DNA of 34,996 nucleotides, from contig JBIOTQ010000122.1 in assembly GCA_044866075.1 (NCBI GenBank), forward strand, positions 1 to 34,996. The letters run 5' to 3'. This DNA comes from JBASRP01 sp044866075. Its GTDB lineage: Bacteria > Actinomycetota > AC-67. A program made the translations under genes and the position numbers. The notes beneath the pieces were generated by a model, which worked only from the letters and a program-made list of their open reading frames with translations, was not told where the DNA came from and searched no databases. This document shows, in pieces, positions 23,595 to 30,977 of this stretch. Each line of letters begins with the position of its first letter. The stretch's first letter is position 1.

Positions 23595-24415
23595 CCCAGC
23601 GCGGCGCAGCGTTCCAGCAGCTCGCGCGAAGGAGGCTGGTAGAACGACAACACGATGTGCTCGCACCCCGCTGCGGCGTACGCGGGGATGTCGGCAAGGA
23701 GCGCGTCCACCTGACCCTCCTGGCCCGGGTGAAGGAAGAGCTGCACCGACCGGCGCACCGCGCCGGGATCGCGTCCGACCTCGGCGCAGGCCTGGTCGAG
23801 CTCCTTGTTCACGCGCGTCCATTCCTCGACGCCGGCGAGACCCGGCGTATTCCACTCGTCTGCGTGCCGCGCGATCACGCGCAGCATCTTCGGTTGCGCC
23901 CCGCCGACGACGATCGGCGGGTGCGGTTTCTGGACGGGCTTCGGGACACACCGCGCGTCGTCGAGATGGAAGAAGCGGCCCTCGAATGACGACGTGTCTT
24001 GGGTCCACAGCATCGTGATGATTGTGAGCGCTTCGTCGAGCATCGCGACCCGCTCCCCCGGCCGCGGGAACGGGATGCCGAGGCCTCTGTGCTCGGGCTC
24101 GTGCCAGGCGGCTCCGATGCCGAACTCGAGGCGCCCGCCCGAGATGTGGTCGACCGTGACGGCCATGTTCGCGAGCACGCTCGGGTGGCGGTACGTCACG
24201 CCGGTGACCATGCAGCCGATGCGCGCGCGGCGCACGAGCAAGCCCATCGCGGCCAGCGTCGTCCAGCCTTCGAACGTGAGGCCATCGGCGTCGGTCAGCC
24301 CGTAGAAGTGGTCGTAGTTCCAGACCGCGTGGAAGCCGAGCTCGTCCGCGGCGCGCCAGAACTCCTCGAGGACGGGGTAATCGAACGTCGGCGCGAGCTT
24401 CGCGGAGAACAGCAC
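23591..24415 (-). CDS. LLM-class (F420-dependent type) oxidoreductase
   Basis: 274 residues with the luciferase-like TIM barrel. FSAKLAPTFDYPVLEEFWRAADELGFHAVW at the start, GCMVTGVTYRHPSVLANMAV, and SGGRLEFGIGAAWHEPEHRGLG are typical of actinobacterial F420-dependent members, which transfer hydride to or from coenzyme F420 on diverse substrates. Flavin-dependent members share these blocks, so the cofactor is inferred from the subfamily look. The substrate is unknown. GTG at 24415 has TAGCAT 6 nt upstream and no Shine-Dalgarno, so it is probably leaderless. It is coupled to the downstream HEWYH metallopeptidase gene. Confidence 0.88.
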   Translation of the reverse strand: MLFSAKLAPTFDYPVLEEFWRAADELGFHAVWNYDHFYGLTDADGLTFEGWTTLAAMGLLVRRARIGCMVTGVTYRHPSVLANMAVTVDHISGGRLEFGIGAAWHEPEHRGLGIPFPRPGERVAMLDEALTIITMLWTQDTSSFEGRFFHLDDARCVPKPVQKPHPPIVVGGAQPKMLRVIARHADEWNTPGLAGVEEWTRVNKELDQACAEVGRDPGAVRRSVQLFLHPGQEGQVDALLADIPAYAAAGCEHIVLSFYQPPSRELLERCAALG

Positions 24416-24456
24416 GCGGGAATGCTACGCGCAGGCCCCGATGCGCGCGCAAACGA

Positions 24457-24480
24457 AGCGCCCGCCTCGCGGCGGGCGCT
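24457..24480 (-). terminator. Intrinsic terminator of the metzincin-like gene
   Basis: AGCGCCCGCC (24457-24466) and GGCGGGCGCT (24471-24480) form a perfect 10-bp stem; on the minus strand the loop is GCGA, a GNRA-type tetraloop, followed by TCGTTTG. It lies 16 bp past the stop at 24497 and just upstream of the promoter of the LLM gene, so it insulates the two. Confidence 0.75.
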
Positions 24481-24496
24481 CCAGCACGTCTTCGTT

Positions 24497-25228
24497 CTAC
24501 TCGGCCCAGAGGATGAACGTCACGAGGGTGTACGCGCCGTCCTGACGGACCTGCACCGAACGGCTGCTGCCGTTCGAAGCCGCGCCGAACGGTGATCCGC
24601 CCTTCTTCGCGCTGTCGTCGTGCGTGTAGATGATGGCGAGCTCCTCGAAGTCGTGAGCGTTCGGGTGCTCGTTGCTCAGCTGGTTGTTGATCGAGCCATC
24701 AGGGTCGCGTGTGTAGTCCATGCACGTACCCAGGTTCGTGTTGGTTTGATTCTCGTCCTGATGGTCGAGCCCGAACGTGTGCCCGATCTCCTGGCAGGTC
24801 ACGAACTGCCGGTACGCGGCCGTGTTGTAAGGAGCCTGGTTGAAATACGTGTCGTTGAGCTCGACGATCCCCTGCGCGATGTGGCCGGAGCCTCCGCGAT
24901 AGAGCCAGATCTGCGCGATCCCGAGCCAACCGTTGACACCGTACGTGTAGTTGCAGAGCCGCACCTTGCCCTCGATCGCGGGACAGCTGCTGCGGTCGGC
25001 CTGAGCGGTGCTCTTGTTCAGTTGGATCCACGGCGACACGTTCCAATCGCTGACGGCCTCACTCACGTGCGAGCCCCACGGCGACACGGTGCTGTCGACC
25101 AGCGGGATCGTTCGCTCCCCCGTGCCCTTCCAGTGGTACTTGCCCCAGCGGTGCGTCGCCTGTGCCGGCACGGCCAGCGCCGCGAGCACGGCGACGGCAG
25201 TCGCAACAAAAGCGATCCTCAACCTCAT
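24497..25228 (-). CDS. Secreted metzincin-like protein with altered zinc motif
   Basis: 243 residues from ATG 25228, preceded by GGAGGGTGAG; the open frame to 25345 is not needed. Residues 1-24 are a Sec signal peptide ending in PAQA. The core contains CQEIGHTFGLDHQDE (145-159), which is the metzincin pattern HExxHxxGxxH with the first His replaced by Gln146 while Glu147, His150 and His156 remain. GTCMDY (168-172) fits the Met-turn that follows such sites. Cys145 and Cys169 could form a disulfide. So the fold should be matrixin/metzincin-like and extracellular, but zinc binding and catalysis may be weakened or changed. The remaining sequence shows no further domain. It has its own terminator. 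Confidence 0.8.
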   Translation of the reverse strand: MRLRIAFVATAVAVLAALAVPAQATHRWGKYHWKGTGERTIPLVDSTVSPWGSHVSEAVSDWNVSPWIQLNKSTAQADRSSCPAIEGKVRLCNYTYGVNGWLGIAQIWLYRGGSGHIAQGIVELNDTYFNQAPYNTAAYRQFVTCQEIGHTFGLDHQDENQTNTNLGTCMDYTRDPDGSINNQLSNEHPNAHDFEELAIIYTHDDSAKKGGSPFGAASNGSSRSVQVRQDGAYTLVTFILWAE

Positions 25229-25387
25229 CTCACCCTCCGTGGTCGTCTGAGCTGCACGCCATGATGCATCGAAGGTCCTGGGGAATCCATAGGGCAATAG
25301 CACTAAGATGCGGTACGCCCGCCGACGGAAAGGGCGAACCGGCATTCATGTGCGTTCAGGTCGCCACCCAGAGTGGGAAAACGCACG

Positions 25388-25462
25388 CCCGAAGCGATAT
25401 GGTCGGGGTGGATGAGCCCCGATTCGGTATAGCTCAAAGCCCAGGATGCCGAGATATCGGGG
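25388..25462. promoter_or_regulatory. Intergenic region with mutually exclusive hairpins
   Basis: The divergent gap between the metzincin-like gene and the kinase (25229-25582, 354 bp) contains no recognisable gene. It holds four alternating complementary blocks: CCCGA (25388-25392), TCGGGG (25403-25408), CCCCGAT (25417-25423) and ATCGGGG (25456-25462). The third can pair with the second (6 bp, 8-nt loop) or with the fourth, the latter extended inward by TCGGTAT (25424-25430) with ATGCCGA (25446-25452), giving 14 bp with a 3-nt bulge. This is attenuator- or riboswitch-like geometry; no known riboswitch consensus was recognised and no U run follows. Confidence 0.45.
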
Positions 25463-25582
25463 TAGTCACTGTGGCTCGTTAGTAATGGTGCTGGGGGAAA
25501 CCTGAGCGTTCTTTCGCCACGCCTCGAGAGGCGCCGACCGGACGGCGAGCGCCGGCCGCAGCGCGCCATCGGCCCCCGGATC

Positions 25583-27517
25583 GTGGTCCTCGAGCCCGAT
25601 CCCTACCTGGCGTTCCTGCTCCGCCTCAACTTCCCGCAGGCGGACGTGATCGAGGCCGAGCCGGGGATCGACCCGGAGGCAGTGCTCGCCCTGCGACCGA
25701 ACCTCGTCATCGTCGGCGTCGGTTCGCAGTCGGCGCCGCTGCCCGAGCTGCTCGCGGCGGAGGCCGCGCCGACGATCCTCGCGGTGGTGGACGGCTCGCG
25801 GGCCGCGCGAACGGCGATCACGACGGGCGTCGACAAGATCCTCACGCGGCCCTTCGTGCCGAGCGAGCTCCACCGCACCGTCCGCCTCGCGCTCGGGATG
25901 GAAGACCCCGAAGAGTCTCCCGGCCTCGCGGGGCCGAAGCTTCTTCGGGCGCAATCGCTGATCGGCCCGGCTCGCATGGCCGCCATCATCGTCGCCGCGA
26001 TCCTGGAGGTGGCCGGGACGGCCGTGAGTACGCGACGCGCGATCATCCTCGCGCTGGCGTTCGCCTATGTGACCATCCGGTGGCTGATCCGTCGTCCCTC
26101 CGTGGTGTGGGTCGGCGCCGACGTCGCCGTCGCGGCGATCCTCGTCGCAGCCACCGACGGAACGGCGAGTCCCTACATCCCGTTCGCCCTCGTCGTCGCC
26201 GCGGCGACCGGCCTCGCGCACAACGAGCGATGGGGCGGCCTCGCGGGGATCGTCATCGCCGCCGTGTCCACCCCCCTCATCGCGGCGGATGTCGGCGAAC
26301 ACGTGATCCACGCGCAGGGCATCGTTGCCTGGTACGCGTTGACCCCGCTGGCCGGCGTCGCCGGCGGATTCGCCTCCCGCGTCTGGCGGGCTCCCGCGGG
26401 CGAGAAGACGTCCGACCTCCTGGCCGAAGCGAACCGTGTGCTGTCGTCCCTGTACCGCATCGCACGAACGCTGCCGGGCGGCCTCGAGATGGGAACGGTC
26501 GCCGACGCGGCCATGCTCGAGATCCGCGACACCGTGCGCGCGACGGCCGGAACGATGCTGGTGTGGGAGGCCGGGAATCTGGCCGTCGTCGGTTCGTACG
26601 GGATCCGCAACCCCGACAACGTCGCCACGAGCGCGCAGGGCCTCGCGGAGATGGTCCACGGATCCGCGCGCATCGTCACGCAGACCGATCTCGACCGGAC
26701 GACCTCGCAAGCGCTCGGTGGCTTCGACTGCTGGGTCGTCGCGCCGATGCGCCGCAACGGTGTGCCGCTCGGGCTCCTGCTCGCAGCCTGCCCCGAACAC
26801 GAACAGCACGCCGCGAACCGTCTGTTGCTCCAGCAGATCGCGCAGGAGACCGCCGTCGCGGTCGAGAACGCGCGTCTCTTCTCGCGCGTGCGCGAGATCT
26901 CGATCGACGAAGAGCGCAAGCGCCTCGCGCGCGAGCTCCACGACGGCGTCGCGCAGGCGTTGACGCACCTGCGGTTCGAGCTCGAGTTCATGGCCCGCCA
27001 CGGCGGCCAGACGCCCGACGCGGTGCGGCGCGAGATCGAGCGGCTGTCCCGCGTCGTCAACCGCGCGGCCGGCGACGTGCGTTCCATGATCTTCGGCCTG
27101 CGCTCGTCGGTCTCGGCGGAGGGGCTGGTGGGGTCGCTGCGCGCCTACCTGTCCGATCTCCGCTCGCTGGGCGGCCCGGAGATCGTGTTCGAGGCTCGCG
27201 GCGAGGTGCGCCTCGCGGCCGGCGTCGAGGCCGAGATCTTCCGCGTCGCCCAGGAGGCCGTCTCGAACGCGCTGCGGCACGCGTCGGCGACGGAGGTTCG
27301 GGTGACGATCCAGGCCGGGGCCACCTACCTGCGGCTTGTCGTCGAGGACGACGGGATCGGCATCAAAGGTCGTAGGCTGGCGACGGCCCGGGGTGGGGTC
27401 GGGCTGGACGCGATGCGTGAGCGCGCCGAGGCGATCGGCGGGCGACTCGACGTCCGGGACCGGCCCGGCGGCGGTACGCGCGTGGCGCTCGAATACAAGC
27501 CGGAGGAGACCGGGTAA
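25583..27517 (+). CDS. Membrane sensor histidine kinase with degenerate N-terminal receiver
   Basis: 644 residues from GTG. Residues 1-107 look like a receiver domain, but the phosphoacceptor Asp is Gly45 (LVIVGVGS) and the usual Lys-Pro is Arg89-Pro (LTRPF). Residues 132-262 contain four to five membrane helices. Residues 275-430 form a GAF-like domain. A HisKA_3 dimerisation helix follows with phosphoacceptor His453 (RKRLARELHDGVAQAL), then a HATPase_c domain (EIFRVAQEAVSNALRHA, VVEDDGIGI, GVGLDAMRERA). It should phosphorylate the NarL-type regulator whose ATG overlaps its stop (TAATG). The receiver's first strand seems cut short at 25583; CTG 25502, after GGGGGAAAC, is the only upstream alternative apart from another CTG, so the start is uncertain. 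Confidence 0.9.
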   Translation: MVLEPDPYLAFLLRLNFPQADVIEAEPGIDPEAVLALRPNLVIVGVGSQSAPLPELLAAEAAPTILAVVDGSRAARTAITTGVDKILTRPFVPSELHRTVRLALGMEDPEESPGLAGPKLLRAQSLIGPARMAAIIVAAILEVAGTAVSTRRAIILALAFAYVTIRWLIRRPSVVWVGADVAVAAILVAATDGTASPYIPFALVVAAATGLAHNERWGGLAGIVIAAVSTPLIAADVGEHVIHAQGIVAWYALTPLAGVAGGFASRVWRAPAGEKTSDLLAEANRVLSSLYRIARTLPGGLEMGTVADAAMLEIRDTVRATAGTMLVWEAGNLAVVGSYGIRNPDNVATSAQGLAEMVHGSARIVTQTDLDRTTSQALGGFDCWVVAPMRRNGVPLGLLLAACPEHEQHAANRLLLQQIAQETAVAVENARLFSRVREISIDEERKRLARELHDGVAQALTHLRFELEFMARHGGQTPDAVRREIERLSRVVNRAAGDVRSMIFGLRSSVSAEGLVGSLRAYLSDLRSLGGPEIVFEARGEVRLAAGVEAEIFRVAQEAVSNALRHASATEVRVTIQAGATYLRLVVEDDGIGIKGRRLATARGGVGLDAMRERAEAIGGRLDVRDRPGGGTRVALEYKPEETG

Positions 27518-28194
27518 TGGTCGGGAACGGATCTGGGGGAAACGGCATGACCCGTGTGGTGATCATCGAAGACCATACGCTCGTACGGCAGAGCCTCGTG
27601 AAGACCCTCGAGGCGGAGCCCGGGTTCGAGATCGTCGGCGAGGCCGGCCGAGGCGACGAAGGCCTGGAGCTGATCAAGAAGCTGAAGCCGGACCTGGCCG
27701 TGCTGGACATCACGATGCCCGGCGGCAACGGCCTCGAGATGGCCGCCAAGCTGCGTCAGGCCGCACCGGATGTGCGCTTCCTGTTCCTCACCATGCATGA
27801 GGACGACGCGTCGATCTCGCGGGCCATCGGCATCGGCGCCGACGGCTACGTGCTGAAGACCGCGTCGACCGACGAGCTGCTGCAAGCGATCCGTGCGGTG
27901 GCGGAGGGCGGTTCGTACCTGTCGCCGGCGATCGCGCGCCGTGTGATCGACCTCGCGGGCGGGAAGCGCGGCGGCGGCGGCTCGCGCCTCACCGAGCGCG
28001 AGCTCGAGATCCTGCGTCTGCTGTCGGAAGGCAATCGCCCGGCGGAGGTCGCGCAGAGGTTGTACGTCTCGATCAAGACCGTGAAGAACCACCTCACGAG
28101 CATCTATTCGAAACTCGGCGTCGCGACCGGCGCGCAGGCGGTGGCGGAGGCGTTCCGTCTGGGACTCGTGAGCTCGCCTCCTCGCAGCGACTAG
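27517..28194 (+). CDS. NarL/FixJ-family response regulator
   Basis: 225 residues. Receiver domain at about 12-128 with the acidic pocket (IIEDH), phosphoacceptor Asp64 (AVLDITMPGGNG) and Lys114 (YVLKTAS). The LuxR-type helix-turn-helix runs from 157 to 222 (LTERELEILRLLSEGNRPAE, SIKTVKNHLTSIYSKL). It is the cognate partner of the upstream HisKA_3 kinase, whose TAA overlaps this ATG by one base; GGAGGAG lies 10 nt before it. ATG 27547, with GGGGGA upstream and directly before the first receiver strand (MTRVVIIEDH), is an equally good start and would give the more usual length of 215. Targets unknown. Confidence 0.95.
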   Translation: MVGNGSGGNGMTRVVIIEDHTLVRQSLVKTLEAEPGFEIVGEAGRGDEGLELIKKLKPDLAVLDITMPGGNGLEMAAKLRQAAPDVRFLFLTMHEDDASISRAIGIGADGYVLKTASTDELLQAIRAVAEGGSYLSPAIARRVIDLAGGKRGGGGSRLTERELEILRLLSEGNRPAEVAQRLYVSIKTVKNHLTSIYSKLGVATGAQAVAEAFRLGLVSSPPRSD

Positions 28195-28224
28195 TCTCTC
28201 CTTCGTTCCTCACGTGGGGGTCTC

Positions 28225-28686
28225 GTGGCGAAGGTGCTGATCGTCGACGACGAGCCGGACGCACGCACGGTTCTGTTCCACACTCTGCGCGGAGCGGGAC
28301 ACAACGTCATCGAAGCCGCGGACGGCGACGAGGCGCTGAAGAAGCTGAAGCGGACGCGCTTCGATCTGGTGGTACTCGACATCATGATGCCGCGGATGAG
28401 CGGTTATGACGTACTGGACAAGATCCGCGCGATGCCGTCGCGCGCCGACACCCCGGTGATCGTCGTCACCGCCAAACACGATCCGGAAGGCGTCCAGCGT
28501 GAGGTCGAGGGCGGGGCCACCGATCACATCGCGAAGCCGTTCCTTCCGTCGGAGCTGGAGGCCGTCGTCGGCCGCGTCCTGAAGGCCGGGAAGAAAGCCG
28601 TCGCCGCGCGCCGGGACGAGCTGGCCCGCAAGGCGGGGCTCTACGGCGCGGTCGGCGACCTGCGGCGCGACCTCGACGATGACTAG
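28225..28686 (+). CDS. Single-domain response regulator
   Basis: 153 residues from GTG with GTGGGGG upstream. Residues 1-118 are an intact receiver: VLIVDDEPD, phosphoacceptor Asp52 (LVVLDIMMPRMSG), and Lys104 (HIAKPF). The tail (119-153) is basic then acidic and has no output domain, so it probably acts by protein contact or as a phosphate relay. It follows the NarL regulator by 30 bp on the same strand and may take phosphate from the same kinase, whose own receiver is degenerate. It converges on the GT87-type gene with an 18-bp gap and no terminator. Confidence 0.92.
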   Translation: MAKVLIVDDEPDARTVLFHTLRGAGHNVIEAADGDEALKKLKRTRFDLVVLDIMMPRMSGYDVLDKIRAMPSRADTPVIVVTAKHDPEGVQREVEGGATDHIAKPFLPSELEAVVGRVLKAGKKAVAARRDELARKAGLYGAVGDLRRDLDDD

Positions 28687-28704
28687 CGAGCCCGACGCCT
28701 GACG

Positions 28705-29997
28705 TCAGTCGGTCGCTCGAGCGTCGACGCTCGCTTCTGTAGATCGAAAGGCGGCTCGGTCGAGGACGGCGCCGGCCAACAACGCCACGGTCGGCAGCTG
28801 ATAGCGAAGAACGACGTCGAGAGTCGACGCTCTTTCCAGCGGCCCACCTCCCGGCGGGAAACCGAGCAGGAGGAGGAAACCGACCACCACGACGAGGGGC
28901 AGCATCAACCCCGCCCGCTCTCGCTGCATCGCGGTCCGCACGGAGAGAACGACGAAGGGCAACGCCAGCGCGAGGTAGTGCTCCCAGACGATCGGCCACG
29001 CCAGGAGCATTAGCGGTATGGCCGAGATCATCGGCTCCCGCGTGAGGCGCGCCTTCGGAAACGCGGCGGCCACGCACAACACGACGATGCCCGCCGACGC
29101 GATCGTGAGACCGACGGCGCGCGCATCGACGCCGGTGTCGACCCACCCGTTCGGCACAAGCCATCGCGTTGCGATCCCCCACCACGCGATGTTCGCCGGC
29201 GATGCATCCCAATAGTCGAACCCCTCGCTCCCGCGTCCCGCGGAGAGGAACGATCGAGTGTGCTCCGCGCCAAGGAGCGCCATGCCCACATCGGAGAGCA
29301 CGACGGCGCACGCCGCAGCGATGAACGCCGGCTTCCATCGCCGCGCGCCGATGAGCGGAAGGGCGAGGAAAGCCGGGAAGAACTTGATGGCCACGAGCAG
29401 GCCGAGCGCGATCCCTCCGACGGTGTCGTCCCCGCGCCGCACCCACCACCAGGCGAGCACGAGCAGCAAGAGCATCGGTCCGTTGAGCTGGCCGGCCGAG
29501 AGATCGATCTGCACGACCGGGACCGCCAAGAAGGCAGCGCCGAGGACGAGCGACGCGCGTCGCGACCAACCCAGCTCCGCGCCCAGCACCGTCCCCGCAA
29601 CCACGAAGCTCGCGGCGGAGACAAGCAGCCACAGAACCCCCGCGGCCTGGTACGGCAAGGCGGTGAACGGGAGCGTGACCAGGAGCTTGAACGGCGTGTG
29701 CCAGTTCGCACCCGGCAAGACGTTCGAGCGGACGACCGCGGCGGGCGGATGGAGATAGCGACCGACGAGTACCTGGATGGGCGCGTAGGGATCGTCCCCG
29801 TGGAGGAACGCCTTCGCGGAGGAGTAGTCGAGTGCGAAATCCTTCGAGAAGCGCTCGACACGCCCGTACTCGCTCGCGTGCGCGACGACCGACGCGATGC
29901 CGAGCGCGACGGCCGCGATCGCGACCGTTGTGCGCAGCAGAGGAGAGCTCGCGGCGCCGCGCAGGTCCAACGACTGCTGCGTTTCTCGCCGGCTCAC
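28705..29997 (-). CDS. GT87-type polyprenyl-phosphate-sugar glycosyltransferase (DUF2029)
   Basis: 430 residues, mostly membrane, with about ten helices. The first extracytoplasmic loop has DFALDYSSAKAFLHGDDPYAP, the usual GT87 catalytic-loop layout with acidic residues, followed by HPPAAV. GQLNGPMLLLLVLAWWW and GLLVAIKFFPAFLALPL are family blocks, as is IPLMLLAWPIVWEHYLALAL. PimE of mycobacteria is a known GT87 mannosyltransferase using polyprenyl-phosphate-mannose; the sugar and acceptor here are unknown. GTG at 29997 overlaps the stop of the upstream membrane protein gene by 4 bp (GTGA), so they are coupled. Likely role: extracellular glycan, glycolipid or protein glycosylation. Confidence 0.88.
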   Translation of the reverse strand: MSRRETQQSLDLRGAASSPLLRTTVAIAAVALGIASVVAHASEYGRVERFSKDFALDYSSAKAFLHGDDPYAPIQVLVGRYLHPPAAVVRSNVLPGANWHTPFKLLVTLPFTALPYQAAGVLWLLVSAASFVVAGTVLGAELGWSRRASLVLGAAFLAVPVVQIDLSAGQLNGPMLLLLVLAWWWVRRGDDTVGGIALGLLVAIKFFPAFLALPLIGARRWKPAFIAAACAVVLSDVGMALLGAEHTRSFLSAGRGSEGFDYWDASPANIAWWGIATRWLVPNGWVDTGVDARAVGLTIASAGIVVLCVAAAFPKARLTREPMISAIPLMLLAWPIVWEHYLALALPFVVLSVRTAMQRERAGLMLPLVVVVGFLLLLGFPPGGGPLERASTLDVVLRYQLPTVALLAGAVLDRAAFRSTEASVDARATD

Positions 29998-30977
29998 GTT
30001 CGGCTCTCCTCGGGTCGCCTGCTCATCACGATAAACGCGATGAGAAGTACGGTCGTCGACTCAAGGAGAGCGAACGTCCGGAAGGTGTCGCCGAGATAAC
30101 TCCACGTCAACGCGGGCACGATCGCCACTTGAAAGGACGCGGCGGCCGCCGCGGCGCCGAGCGCCGATGTGCGCCACTGCGTCACGCACCAAACCCCGAG
30201 AGCAAGGTGCCCGCCGGCGGCGAAGCGCACGGCCCACGACCCGTCGAGCAGGGCGGACGCGATCGACTTGAACGGGACGCGGCTCACGTCTCCGCCGGCC
30301 GCAAGGTAGGGATCGAGAACGGGCCAGACCCCGAAGCGCGCCCGCACGACGGCGTGCCATGCCAGCGCGGGGAGCACAGAGGCGATGAGGAGAGTTGCGC
30401 CGCGCCGGTCACGCTGGAGTAGGGCCCAGACGACGAGACCAACCACGACGACGACAGCGGACTCGCGGGAAAGGGCGGCGATCGCCAGCGCCGCCGCAGA
30501 CCCCACCCAGAGCTGCCGGCGCGCCAGGACGATCGCCCAGAGGCACCCCGCCGCGGCGAGCGGCTCGACGTAGCCCCCGCTGATCGCGAGGGTGAGGCCG
30601 ACGGCAACGAAAGGGATCAGCGCGGCGGGGGCCGGCGCCCGGGGCAGGAGCAGAACGGCAGCAGCGCCGATGGCGGCCGCACAGAGGACCATCGCGGCCG
30701 GTTGGGCGTACGACATCGCGGCGGGATGGCCCGCCGACAAGAGCCACACCAGCGCCGGAAGCCCGATGCGTCCGTAGCGCAGCGCGGGGCCGCGCGCCGC
30801 AACCGTCGGGATCAGCGTGGACGGAGTGGCATCGAGATGTGACGCCACGTAGAGATAGAAGTGACCATCGCCGTAGGTCATCCGATCGACGTCGCCTCGG
30901 CTCGACGCCAGGATCAAGGCGACGGCGAAAACAGCCCCCAGGGCTGCGCCGGCGAGCACGCGCCGCCCCGTCGTCAC
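29994..30977 (-). CDS. GT-C-like membrane protein, paralogue A
   Basis: 327 residues with about eight to nine membrane helices. After the first helix comes DVDRMTYGDGHFYLYVASHL (29-48), then RYGRIGLPALVW (67-78), SGGYVEPLA, LSRESAVVVV and RFGVWPVLDPYL. The same blocks, in the same order, occur in the genes at 30974-31951 and 33449-34555, so these are three copies of one family. The layout (acidic first loop, Arg-rich second block, then hydrophobic helices) resembles GT-C glycosyltransferases and the AZOBR_p60025-type glycopolymer proteins, but catalytic function is inference. GTG start and stop both overlap neighbours by 4 bp, between paralogue B and the GT87 gene. Confidence 0.8.
   Translation of the reverse strand: MTTGRRVLAGAALGAVFAVALILASSRGDVDRMTYGDGHFYLYVASHLDATPSTLIPTVAARGPALRYGRIGLPALVWLLSAGHPAAMSYAQPAAMVLCAAAIGAAAVLLLPRAPAPAALIPFVAVGLTLAISGGYVEPLAAAGCLWAIVLARRQLWVGSAAALAIAALSRESAVVVVVGLVVWALLQRDRRGATLLIASVLPALAWHAVVRARFGVWPVLDPYLAAGGDVSRVPFKSIASALLDGSWAVRFAAGGHLALGVWCVTQWRTSALGAAAAAASFQVAIVPALTWSYLGDTFRTFALLESTTVLLIAFIVMSRRPEESRT

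Noticed and set aside
21922..23697. Long N-terminal extension of the FIST gene
   Set aside because: The extension overlaps the metallopeptidase gene and is Arg/Pro-rich; ATG 23076 begins the recognisable protein and has a -10 box at the leaderless distance.
25300..25480. Known riboswitch (c-di-GMP, glycine or cobalamin types) before the kinase
   Set aside because: None of the conserved core motifs I know for these classes could be matched, although the region is structured.
25466..27280. 604-codon minus-strand frame
   Set aside because: It is antisense to the histidine kinase; low-complexity Arg/Asp/Gly text without motifs.
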